In this document: positions 1 to 6,313 of the stretch, piece by piece | Numbering within the stretch: the stretch's first letter is position 1 | Layout of the letters: each line of letters starts with the position of its first letter | Source of the DNA: Chloroflexota bacterium | GTDB lineage: Bacteria; Chloroflexota; UBA6077 | Reading direction: 5' to 3' | Assembly: GCA_021786215.1 (NCBI GenBank) | Contig: JAJYNT010000219.1 | Location: 1-7,741, forward strand | DNA length: 7,741 nt | The notes under the pieces: model-generated | What the model was told of the DNA's origin: nothing | The model's database searches: none | The model's input: only the letters and a program-made list of their open reading frames with translations | Made by a program: the position numbers and the translations under genes

Positions 1-71
1 ACGGCCACTCCCACAGGAACGCCTACAACCGCGCCTACCCCGGCGCCAACGGCCACCCCCACGGCGACGCC
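1..71 (+). repeat. Degenerate repeat encoding a Thr/Pro-rich stalk
   Basis: Bases 1-23 and 49-71 match at 20 of 23 positions, a period of 48 bases or 16 codons. Both encode a Thr-Ala-Thr-Pro-Thr-x-Thr-Pro module, and the stretch between is also Thr/Pro/Ala-rich. The repeat lies within the reading frame of the FnIII protein and its spacing keeps that frame. The array probably continues to the left of the window. Such Thr-Pro stalks hold a domain away from the cell surface and often vary in length between strains. Confidence 0.6.
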
Positions 72-360
72 GTCGCCTCCCGCCGCGCCATCCGGATTGG
101 CCGTCACCGAGGAGGGCAAGTACACCATCACCCTCAGCTGGCAGGACAACTCATCGAACGAGCAGGGTTTCTACATCGATCGCCGCCGGGACGGATCGAC
201 CGTCTGGAACCCGGCCGGAAGCGTCGGCCCCAACGTAACGACCTTCACGGACAGTGGACTGACCCACAAAACCACTTACTGGTATCGAGTTCGGGCATTC
301 AACGCCGGTGGAGATTCGGACAATACCAGTCCAGACGTTGCCGGCACCACAACACCATGA
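1..360 (+). CDS. Fibronectin type III domain protein, C-terminal part (5' end outside window)
   Basis: The reading frame is open from the first base to the TGA at 358-360, so the gene starts upstream. The first ~31 visible residues are almost only Thr, Pro and Ala, as in an extended extracellular stalk or linker. They are followed by one fibronectin type III domain of about 85 residues. Visible hallmarks are the early Trp in 'ITLSW', the 'DNSSNEQGF' turn, a Thr-Asp-Ser-Gly-Leu stretch, and the 'YWYRVRAFNAGG' strand near the end. The protein stops right after this domain, with no C-terminal membrane anchor or sorting signal. FnIII domains in bacterial surface or secreted proteins usually mediate binding or act as spacers; there is no catalytic signature here. 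It lies 56 bp before the pilus gene cpaB on the same strand, so a surface or pilus-associated role is possible but is inference. The TTG at 97 falls inside the domain linker and is not a credible start. Confidence 0.85.
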   Translation, partial: TATPTGTPTTAPTPAPTATPTATPSPPAAPSGLAVTEEGKYTITLSWQDNSSNEQGFYIDRRRDGSTVWNPAGSVGPNVTTFTDSGLTHKTTYWYRVRAFNAGGDSDNTSPDVAGTTTP

Positions 361-366
361 TTCGAT

Positions 367-385
367 CTTTCTTGTCACAAGATAG
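367..385. promoter_or_regulatory. 19-bp dyad in the gap before cpaB, possible operator
   Basis: The 56-bp gap between the FnIII gene and cpaB contains a perfect 13-base odd palindrome at 370-382, with arms TCTTGT and ACAAGA around a central C. Adding flanks gives 19 bases with one mismatched pair (369/383). It is not followed by a T-run, so it does not look like an intrinsic terminator, and a one-base centre makes a poor hairpin. The shape suits a dimeric DNA-binding protein. No good -35/-10 pair could be placed next to it, so an operator role is inference. Confidence 0.35.
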
Positions 386-416
386 TTAGCCATCGACTCT
401 GTTGGGGGTTCCTCAG

Positions 417-1205
417 TTGAACAGAAAACGAGTTGGCTTCATCCTGATCATCGTCGGGATCCTGCTTGCGCTGGGGGTAGGCATAGTCGTGTACAACCAA
501 TCGGAGCAGGCGGCGGCGATCGCCAAGCGCACCCCCACCGTGGAGGTGGTTGTGGCAACGACAGACCTGCCGGAACGGGTCCCCATCCCCGCCTCCGCGG
601 TCGCGTTGGCCGAGGTTCCATCAGAGGTAGTGCCGGTGGAAGCTGCCAGCAAGCTGAGCAGTGTGGTGGGAAAGTATCCCCTCACCCGGATCTACAAGAA
701 TGAGGTGGTGGTCCAGTCGACACTGGCCGACAGTAGTGGCAAGACCGGTCCCTCCTTCGCCTTGAAAGAAGGGATGGTGGCGGTGACTCTTCCGGGCAAC
801 GATCTGCTCACCGCTACCGGGGCAATCAGACCCGGCGATCGGGTGGACATGCTACTCACTCTCCCGTTACCTCGAACTCAGACTCCGCCCCAGGGACAGC
901 AGGCTCAGGCCGCTGTGGCCCTGCCGCAGGTAACCCAAACCCTGCTTCAAGACATGGAGGTCCTGAGGGTGGGCAGCTTCCCCGCGGCGGGACAGCCCGC
1001 TGGCAACGCCACCTCGGGCAAAGGGATCACATTTGAGTTGAGTCACCAGGACGCCCTGATACTGAAGTGGGCGAAGGACTCTGGAGGCACCATAGATCTG
1101 GTGTTGAGGCATCCCTCGGACAAGGAACCTGTCTCTACAGAAGCTGTGACCGCCAGCTACATCCTGAAAAAGTTCAAGTTCACCCTGGCCGAGCCCTTAC
1201 AGTAG
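417..1205 (+). CDS. cpaB: Tad/Flp pilus assembly protein CpaB (RcpC family, SAF domain)
   Basis: CpaB/RcpC is a membrane-anchored component of the Tad pilus machine. In diderm bacteria it works in the periplasm with the secretin. In the 262-residue product, residues 7-26 form an N-terminal membrane segment after a basic 'NRKR' start, placing the rest outside the cytoplasm. A SAF domain spans about 42-105, from 'VEVVVATTDLPERVPI' to the 'EVVVQSTL' strand. The RcpC-type domain follows, with 'GMVAVTLP' and 'IRPGDRVDMLLTL' at about 119-149, and the C-terminal part contains 'GKGITFELSHQDALILKWAKDSGG'-like sequence. A Gln/Pro/Ala-rich insert lies at about 152-168. The length is normal for the family. 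I chose TTG at 417 because GGGGG (404-408) lies 8 bases upstream. TTG at 402 is an in-frame alternative that adds five residues but has no ribosome binding site. The next gene, cpaE, follows after 37 bp; no secretin gene lies between. Confidence 0.9.
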   Translation: MNRKRVGFILIIVGILLALGVGIVVYNQSEQAAAIAKRTPTVEVVVATTDLPERVPIPASAVALAEVPSEVVPVEAASKLSSVVGKYPLTRIYKNEVVVQSTLADSSGKTGPSFALKEGMVAVTLPGNDLLTATGAIRPGDRVDMLLTLPLPRTQTPPQGQQAQAAVALPQVTQTLLQDMEVLRVGSFPAAGQPAGNATSGKGITFELSHQDALILKWAKDSGGTIDLVLRHPSDKEPVSTEAVTASYILKKFKFTLAEPLQ

Positions 1206-1232
1206 TCGGTCCAGACTGAGGGCAACGCGGAC

Positions 1233-1237
1233 GGAGG
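1233..1237 (+). promoter_or_regulatory. Ribosome binding site fixing the TTG start of cpaE
   Basis: GGAGG lies 5 bases before the TTG at 1243. It supports this non-ATG start, after which the receiver domain begins at once (TQKIRVLIVDD), leaving no room for a later start. Confidence 0.75.
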
Positions 1238-1242
1238 AACCC

Positions 1243-2556
1243 TTGACCCAGAAGATTAGGGTCCTGATCGTGGACGACTTTGCGGATACCAGGGAGAGCA
1301 TCTCCAAACTGCTCTATTTCGAGAAGGACATCGAGGTGGCTGGCTCGGCCGGCGATGGGCACCAGGCCATCCAGTTGGCCAAGGAGCTGCGCCCGGACGT
1401 CATCTTGATGGACATCAACATGCCAGGGATGGACGGTATCGCCGCTACCGAGGCGATCTCCGCCACGATACCCGAGTGCGAAGTGATCATGATGTCGGTC
1501 CAGGGTGAGCCAGACTACCTGCGACGAGCCATGCTGGCCGGGGCACGAGAGTATCTGGTGAAACCGTTCACCGGCGATGAACTGGCAGACAGCATTAGAC
1601 ACGTGTATGAGCTTTCGGCGGACAAGAGGACACGGCTGGCCGCGGCGCTGAAGCCTGCACCGGCTGCGCCGGCACCGGAGCAGGAATCCGCAGCTTCCGG
1701 ACACCTGATTTCACTATTCAGCCCAAAGGGTGGGGTTGGTCGCACCACGATAGCCACCAACCTCGCCGTGGCACTTCGATCACTGACGGGGAAGAGGGTA
1801 GCCCTGGTCGACTGCAATCTGGTCTTCGGCGACGTGGCTGTGATGCTAAACCTGCACCCCCACACCACCATCTCAGACCTCATCCCCAGCCTCAGGAGTC
1901 TGGACAGGGAGTCGCTAGATCGGGTGCTGGTGGAACACAGTTCGGGGATCAAGGTGCTGGCGAGCCCCCCACGTCCGGAACTGGCAGAGCTGATCAGTGC
2001 CGATCACCTGCGAACGATCCTGACCCAACTGAAATCCCATTACGACTACGTGGTGGTAGACACCCCCCCTACCTTTGAGGACACCGTTTTGGCAGTGTTG
2101 GATCTCTCAGATCGGATCCTCCTGCTGGCAACCCTGGAGATGCCGGCAATAAAGAACGTCAAGCTGTTCCTGGAGGTAGCAGAGGCTCTGCACTACCCTG
2201 AGGGGAAACTGGCCCTGGTGCTCAACAGAGCGGACAGCGCGGGCGGCATTCGAGTTGAAGACATCGAGCAGAACATCCGATTCAAGATCTCGGGGAGCAT
2301 CTCCAGTGGCTGGCAGTTGATGACGACCGCCGTGAACCAGGGGATACCGGTGGTGATCTCACAGCCCGACAGTTCGATAGCCAAGAGCCTGCTCAATGTC
2401 GCCCGACTGGTTATGACCGAAGCCGATGCCGAGACCGTACAGGTGAAGAGCAACACCACAGTCCGCGGAAACCATGACGCTAAGGCCAACCTGGGTTTGG
2501 GAAAGTTGAGACTTGGTGCCCTTGCCCCATTTGTCTCTAGGAAAGGACCCAATTGA
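1243..2556 (+). CDS. cpaE: CpaE/TadZ-type ParA-like ATPase with N-terminal response-regulator receiver domain
   Basis: This 437-residue fusion is the likely localisation factor of the Tad pilus; CpaE/TadZ proteins are MinD/ParA-like ATPases that place the machine at a cell site. Residues 4-123 are a receiver domain with a complete phosphorylation pocket: acidic Asp11/Asp12, phospho-acceptor Asp57 (LMDINMPGMDG), Ser85 and Lys107 (KPF). An Ala/Pro-rich linker (about 137-151) leads to the ATPase domain (about 154-395). Its deviant Walker A is KGGVGRTT at 162-169: signature Lys162 is kept, but the usual second Lys is Arg167. Asp190 (VALVDCNLVFGD) is the A' region, and Walker B is VVVDTPP with Asp273. 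The C-terminal ~40 residues are polar and end in a basic tail. The start is TTG with a good GGAGG. The stop overlaps the cpaF ATG by one base. No kinase gene is visible, so any phosphodonor is elsewhere. Confidence 0.92.
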   Translation: MTQKIRVLIVDDFADTRESISKLLYFEKDIEVAGSAGDGHQAIQLAKELRPDVILMDINMPGMDGIAATEAISATIPECEVIMMSVQGEPDYLRRAMLAGAREYLVKPFTGDELADSIRHVYELSADKRTRLAAALKPAPAAPAPEQESAASGHLISLFSPKGGVGRTTIATNLAVALRSLTGKRVALVDCNLVFGDVAVMLNLHPHTTISDLIPSLRSLDRESLDRVLVEHSSGIKVLASPPRPELAELISADHLRTILTQLKSHYDYVVVDTPPTFEDTVLAVLDLSDRILLLATLEMPAIKNVKLFLEVAEALHYPEGKLALVLNRADSAGGIRVEDIEQNIRFKISGSISSGWQLMTTAVNQGIPVVISQPDSSIAKSLLNVARLVMTEADAETVQVKSNTTVRGNHDAKANLGLGKLRLGALAPFVSRKGPN

Positions 2557-3986
2557 TGGGACTTCTCAAGCGCATCGAAGGCTATGCCCCGCCCTCGCCA
2601 CAACCGATCGCACCGCCAACTGGGAACGGAACCGGGAACGCCACGGCCAGTTCGCCCTCTTCGTCGCCGGAGACGCCCGCTCGACGGCCATCGACCTCAC
2701 CTCAAACCGATCCGGGACGCAGCATATCCCGCGATCTCAAGACCCGCGTTCAAGCCAAGGTTATAGCCGAATTGGATCCCAGGAGCGATCTGAGCAACGA
2801 AGCGCAGGTGAGACACTCGATCCAACTACTTTTCGACCAGGTGATCGAACAGGAAGGAGTGGTCCTAACCCGCATCGAGCGTCAGCGGCTGTTTGAGGAA
2901 GTGTACGCTGAGATCCGGGGGCTCGGCCCAATAGAACCGCTGCTTCAGGATGCCACCGTCTCGGAGATCATGGTCAATGGTCCCAAAGCGGTCTACGTCG
3001 AGCAACAGGGGAAACTTCGGAAGAGCGACATCGAGTTCGATGATGACGAGCACGTCATGCGGATCATCGACCGAATAGTCGCGCCCCTGGGTCGTCACAT
3101 CGACGAGAGCTCGCCCATGGTGGATGCCCGCTTGCCAGATGGCTCCCGCGTGAACGCCATCATCCCGCCGCTGTCGCTGATAGGGCCCTCCGTCACGATC
3201 CGGAAGTTCTCCAAGACCCCACTCACGGTGGATGACCTGATCCGCTTCGGCAGTATGACCCCGGAGCTGGCGGATTTCCTGAAAGCATGCGTGAAGTCGA
3301 AACTGAATATCATCGTGTCGGGTGGCACCGGTTCCGGCAAGACCACCCTTCTGAACGTCCTCTCCAGCTTCATCCCGGATGACGAGCGGATAGTGACCAT
3401 AGAGGATGCGGCGGAGCTGCAGCTCCGACAGGAGCATGTGGTGCGGCTGGAATCCCGCCCTCCAAACATCGAGGGGAAGGGGGCCGTTCGGATCCGCGAT
3501 TTGGTGATCAACGCCCTCCGAATGAGGCCCGACCGGATAGTGGTAGGCGAGTGTCGAGGCGCCGAAGCACTGGACATGCTCCAGGCGATGAACACCGGCC
3601 ACGACGGATCGCTGACCACAGGGCACGCCAACACACCGCGAGACATTCTCTCTCGCCTCGAGACCATGGTGCTGATGGCCGGCATGGATCTGCCTCACAG
3701 GGCGATCCGAGAGCAGATCTCCGCGGCCCTCGATCTGATCATCCAGCAAGCTCGGTTACGAGACGGCTCGCGGCGTGTTGTCAACGTCACCGAGGTCCAG
3801 GGAATGGAGGGCGACATTATCGTACTGCAGGACATCTTCGTCTTCGAGCAACAGGGCGAAGAGGGGGGGAAGATCATCGGCCGACTCAAGCCGACCGGGA
3901 TCCGCCCCAAGTTCATGACCAAGATCGAGGAAGCCAACATACACCTATCGCCCTCGGTCTTCGGCATCAACGAGAGATTCTTCTAG
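2556..3986 (+). CDS. cpaF: Tad pilus assembly ATPase CpaF/TadA (type II/IV secretion ATPase family)
   Basis: This is the cytoplasmic hexameric ATPase that drives Tad pilus assembly. The product is 476 residues. After 'MGLLKRIEGY' comes a Pro/Ser/Thr-rich, probably disordered linker (about 10-55). The N-terminal domain (about 60-220) has the family sequence 'GLGPIEPLLQDATVSEIMVNG' and 'ARLPDGSRVNAIIPPLS'-like segments. The ATPase domain carries Walker A GGTGSGKT (256-263), the Asp box around 'IVTIEDAAELQL', Walker B 'RIVVGECRGAEALDML' with Glu332, and the His box 'TGHDGSLTTGHAN' at about 347-359. All key residues are present. The ATG at 2556 overlaps the cpaE stop (TGATG), and AAGGA lies 8 bases upstream. 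The TTG at 2553 would add one residue and is less likely. The linker is the only unusual part. tadB begins 9 bases after the stop. Confidence 0.96.
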   Translation: MGLLKRIEGYAPPSPQPIAPPTGNGTGNATASSPSSSPETPARRPSTSPQTDPGRSISRDLKTRVQAKVIAELDPRSDLSNEAQVRHSIQLLFDQVIEQEGVVLTRIERQRLFEEVYAEIRGLGPIEPLLQDATVSEIMVNGPKAVYVEQQGKLRKSDIEFDDDEHVMRIIDRIVAPLGRHIDESSPMVDARLPDGSRVNAIIPPLSLIGPSVTIRKFSKTPLTVDDLIRFGSMTPELADFLKACVKSKLNIIVSGGTGSGKTTLLNVLSSFIPDDERIVTIEDAAELQLRQEHVVRLESRPPNIEGKGAVRIRDLVINALRMRPDRIVVGECRGAEALDMLQAMNTGHDGSLTTGHANTPRDILSRLETMVLMAGMDLPHRAIREQISAALDLIIQQARLRDGSRRVVNVTEVQGMEGDIIVLQDIFVFEQQGEEGGKIIGRLKPTGIRPKFMTKIEEANIHLSPSVFGINERFF

Positions 3987-3990
3987 GAGG
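3985..3990 (+). promoter_or_regulatory. Ribosome binding site of tadB overlapping the cpaF stop codon
   Basis: AGGAGG uses the last two bases of the cpaF TAG stop and lies 5 bases before the tadB ATG. cpaF and tadB are in the same frame, so the TAG separates them and the ATG at 3996 is the first possible start. The strong site suggests efficient independent initiation next to the ATPase gene. Confidence 0.8.
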
Positions 3991-3995
3991 CCCCC

Positions 3996-4970
3996 ATGCC
4001 CTACCTGTTGAGCATCGTCGCCTTTGCCGCGCTCCTGCTGGTGGCTGTCGGGCTGGCTTGGGCGATCCAGCCTTCTCGCGGTCTGATCAGCGACAGATTG
4101 GCCCGATATGGGAGCAGGCAGGTCGGGGGGCGAGAATCGGGCGAGCATGAGGAGCAGCGGCAGCGCAGCGCGCCTATCACCGACGCGGTCACCAGGACCG
4201 TGGAAAGGGCCGTCGCCAACAAAGGTTTCGCACAGCAGATAGCGCTGGATCTGGCCAGAGCGGACCTGAAGCTAACTGTTTCTGAGTACCTGGTTATCAC
4301 AGCGATGGTCGCTTTGGTAACCACGACCTTGGCCTCTCTGATCTCTCACAGCTTCCTGGTCGGTTGCATCTTCGGTCTCGCCTCCATGTACTTTCCTCGG
4401 TGGTACGTCAGGAATCGAGAGCGAAAGCGTGTGATCGCCTTCAACAATCAACTGGCAGACACCATCGGGATCATGGCCAACTCGCTTCGATCCGGATACA
4501 GCCTGCTGCAGGCGATGGAGCTAGTGGCCAGGGAGACCCCTCCGCCCATGGGAGAGGAGTTTGGCCGCGTGGTCAGGGAGGTAGGGCTGGGGCTGGCTCC
4601 AGAGAAAGCACTGGAGAACCTGGTCCGCAGGATCAACAGCGACGATCTTGATCTCATGGTCACCGCCATCAAGGTGCAGCACGAAGTGGGAGGAAACCTC
4701 TCCAGGATCCTGGACACCATCGGCAACACCATCCGAGAGAGGGTGCGGATCAAGGGCGAGATCAAGGTGCTGACCGCCCAGCAATCGATGGCGGGATATA
4801 TCATAGCCGGATTGCCCCTGGCTCTCACGGGGGTGCTGCTGCTGCTGAACCCTTCCTATATTATGAAGCTGTTCATGCCAGGCTGGTACATATTGATGCC
4901 CATATGCGGCGGTCTGGGCATCGTGTTGGGCTTCATCGCCATCCGCAAGATCGTCGCCATTGAAGTCTGA
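3996..4970 (+). CDS. tadB: Tad pilus inner-membrane platform protein TadB (type II secretion F domain)
   Basis: TadB is one of two paired membrane proteins that form the platform on which CpaF acts. The product is 324 residues. A membrane segment at about 4-24 is followed by a charged Arg/Glu/Gln-rich cytoplasmic stretch (about 27-75). Two further hydrophobic segments lie at about 97-116 and 119-135. The conserved T2SSF domain spans about 150-280: 'FNNQLADTIGIMANSLRSG' opens it, and Gly-rich 'KVQHEVGGNLSRILDTIGNTI' lies near its end, typical of TadB. Two C-terminal membrane segments follow at about 266-285 and 298-317. Length and order are normal for TadB. The ATG has AGGAGG directly upstream. 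tadC follows after 31 bp, the usual tadB-tadC pairing. Confidence 0.93.
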   Translation: MPYLLSIVAFAALLLVAVGLAWAIQPSRGLISDRLARYGSRQVGGRESGEHEEQRQRSAPITDAVTRTVERAVANKGFAQQIALDLARADLKLTVSEYLVITAMVALVTTTLASLISHSFLVGCIFGLASMYFPRWYVRNRERKRVIAFNNQLADTIGIMANSLRSGYSLLQAMELVARETPPPMGEEFGRVVREVGLGLAPEKALENLVRRINSDDLDLMVTAIKVQHEVGGNLSRILDTIGNTIRERVRIKGEIKVLTAQQSMAGYIIAGLPLALTGVLLLLNPSYIMKLFMPGWYILMPICGGLGIVLGFIAIRKIVAIEV

Positions 4971-5001
4971 AGGGCGATTAGCTGGAGGTTAGAGGGACTC
5001 G

Positions 5002-5940
5002 ATGTCGATACTGCTTGGGGTTACGGCTGCGCTGGCAATCCTGCTCATTATGATAGGCATCTCCATCCCCGCGACCGCTCCGGACCCGATCCGTGCCCGG
5101 CTGTCGCAGTTCGCTGAGCGGCCGACGACCCTGGAAGAGATCGAGCTCTCGCGGCCCTTCGCGGATCGGGTGCTCCGCCCTATGATCCTTCAGGTTGCCC
5201 GCATCATCACCCGCTTCCTGCCGAAGAGAAGGCGCGGTGGGAGCGACGACCCGGGGTTCAGCGGCATTCAGAAACGGTTGGCACTGGCCGGAAACCCCAA
5301 CAACCTGAGCGCGAACGATTTCCTCGGCGTCCTGGGTGTCAGCGTGATCGCCATGGCCGGGCTGGTCTTCCTGCTGATGGGCCTGGCAGGAGCCGACGTG
5401 GCTACCGCGGCGCTCTTGGGACTGGCCGGGGGCGGGATCGGCTATTACATACCCACCTTGTGGCTTAGCTCCAAGATCAAGTCTCGGCAGAAAGAGATCC
5501 AGCAAGCCATGCCCGATTCTCTCGACCTGCTGGTGATCAGCGTGGAGGCCGGGTTGGGTTTCGACGCCGCGGTGCAGCGCCTGACGGAGAAGGCGGATCA
5601 CGCGCTGGCCAAGGAGTTTCGGAGGATGCTGGCAGAGGTTCGCATGGGACGATCGCGCAGGGACGCCCTGAAAGACATGGTCAACCGCACCGAGGTCCCG
5701 GACCTGAACACCTTCGTGTCGGCCATCATCCAGGCGGATCAATTGGGAGTGAGCGTCTCCCGAGTGCTCTCGGTGCAATCTGAGCAGATACGGCTGCTGA
5801 GAAGGCAGCGGGCCGAAGAGGCGGCTGCCAAGGCTCCCCTGAAGATGCTGTTTCCCATGATCCTGCTGATCTTTCCGTCCATGTTCATCGTGATCCTGGG
5901 TCCATCCATCCCGAGCGTTCTGGGTGGAGGAAGCTTCTGA
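5002..5940 (+). CDS. tadC: Tad pilus inner-membrane platform protein TadC (type II secretion F domain)
   Basis: TadC is the partner of TadB in the inner-membrane platform. The product is 312 residues. Membrane segments lie at about 3-22, 108-127, 134-153 and 281-302. The T2SSF domain lies between the last two, with the TadC-like sequence 'AMPDSLDLLVISVEAGLGFD' (169-188), 'EFRRMLAEVRMGRSRRDAL' and 'TFVSAIIQADQLGVSVSRVL'. A polar region with 'PKRRRGG' (about 74-80) lies between the first two membrane segments. The start is decided by an in-frame TAG at 4990-4992: the ATG at 5002 is the first start after it, with GAGG (4992-4995) 6 bases upstream. A second GGAGG at 4984-4988 is too far away to serve this start. 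There is no sign of fusion to TadB or truncation. Confidence 0.93.
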   Translation: MSILLGVTAALAILLIMIGISIPATAPDPIRARLSQFAERPTTLEEIELSRPFADRVLRPMILQVARIITRFLPKRRRGGSDDPGFSGIQKRLALAGNPNNLSANDFLGVLGVSVIAMAGLVFLLMGLAGADVATAALLGLAGGGIGYYIPTLWLSSKIKSRQKEIQQAMPDSLDLLVISVEAGLGFDAAVQRLTEKADHALAKEFRRMLAEVRMGRSRRDALKDMVNRTEVPDLNTFVSAIIQADQLGVSVSRVLSVQSEQIRLLRRQRAEEAAAKAPLKMLFPMILLIFPSMFIVILGPSIPSVLGGGSF

Positions 5941-5968
5941 GAATGGCAACCGCACCCCTCGAGGTCCA

Positions 5969-6313
5969 ATGAAAGCCATTAACTCCAGTCGAGATGTCGT
6001 CGTGGCCCTCAAGGTGCAGCACGCGGTCAGTTTGTGGGCTAGATCGCGAGGCTTGCTGGGACGAAAGACCCTGGAGCCAGGGGAGGGATTGCTGATCGAT
6101 CCCTGCTCCGGCATCCACACCTGGGGCATGGCCTTCCCCATCGACGCGGCCTTCCTCAGCAGGGATGGCTCGATCGTCCACATAGCCCGAAAGATAGGAC
6201 CCTGGAGAATGAGCCGCTACGTCTTCAAAGCCCGAACCGTACTGGAACTCCCGGCCGGCACACTGGAAGAGACCGGTACCCGTGTGGGAGACAAGCTGGT
6301 CTTCGAAGCGTGA
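5969..6313 (+). CDS. DUF192 family protein
   Basis: This is a 114-residue member of the DUF192 family, whose biochemical role is not firmly known. Family hallmarks in order are 'SLWARSRGLLGR' (about 21-32), 'GEGLLIDPC', 'GIHTWGMAFPIDAAFLSRDG' (about 48-67), and 'VLELPAGTLEETGTRVGDKL' near the end. The single domain fills the whole protein. Members from many Gram-negative bacteria carry a signal peptide; this one has none, so it is probably cytoplasmic. I chose the ATG at 5969, with GAGG (5961-5964) 4 bases upstream. A GTG at 5924 would add 15 polar residues and overlap tadC by 17 bases; it has no ribosome binding site and the added residues do not fit the family. It lies 28 bp after tadC and its stop overlaps the comF-like start (GTGA). 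Its place in the operon hints at a link to pilus or surface functions, but nothing in its sequence shows this. Confidence 0.88.
   Translation: MKAINSSRDVVVALKVQHAVSLWARSRGLLGRKTLEPGEGLLIDPCSGIHTWGMAFPIDAAFLSRDGSIVHIARKIGPWRMSRYVFKARTVLELPAGTLEETGTRVGDKLVFEA

Noticed and set aside
97..360. A separate 87-residue gene starting with TTG at 97
   Set aside because: The frame is open back to base 1 with a continuous Thr/Pro stalk, there is no ribosome binding site, and the TTG lies at the edge of the FnIII domain.
370..382. Intrinsic terminator after the FnIII gene
   Set aside because: The palindrome has a one-base centre, is not GC-rich and has no T-run after it.
361..416. Sigma-70-type promoter before cpaB
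   Set aside because: TTGTCA at 373-378 resembles a -35 element, but no acceptable -10 lies 16-18 bases downstream. GATAGT at 381-386 has no partner at the right distance.
2865..3749. A 294-codon open frame on the minus strand opposite cpaF
   Set aside because: It lies fully inside cpaF, whose motifs are unmistakable, and shows no recognisable domain of its own.
3551..4150. A 199-codon + strand frame spanning the cpaF/tadB junction
   Set aside because: It is an out-of-frame shadow rich in Arg, His and Gly that overlaps the CpaF His box and the TadB N-terminus.
4978..6183. A 401-codon open frame on the minus strand opposite tadC and DUF192
   Set aside because: It lies antisense to two well-supported genes. 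Its product is a Gln/His/Arg-rich low-order sequence with no domain signature, as expected from the opposite strand of GC-rich coding DNA.
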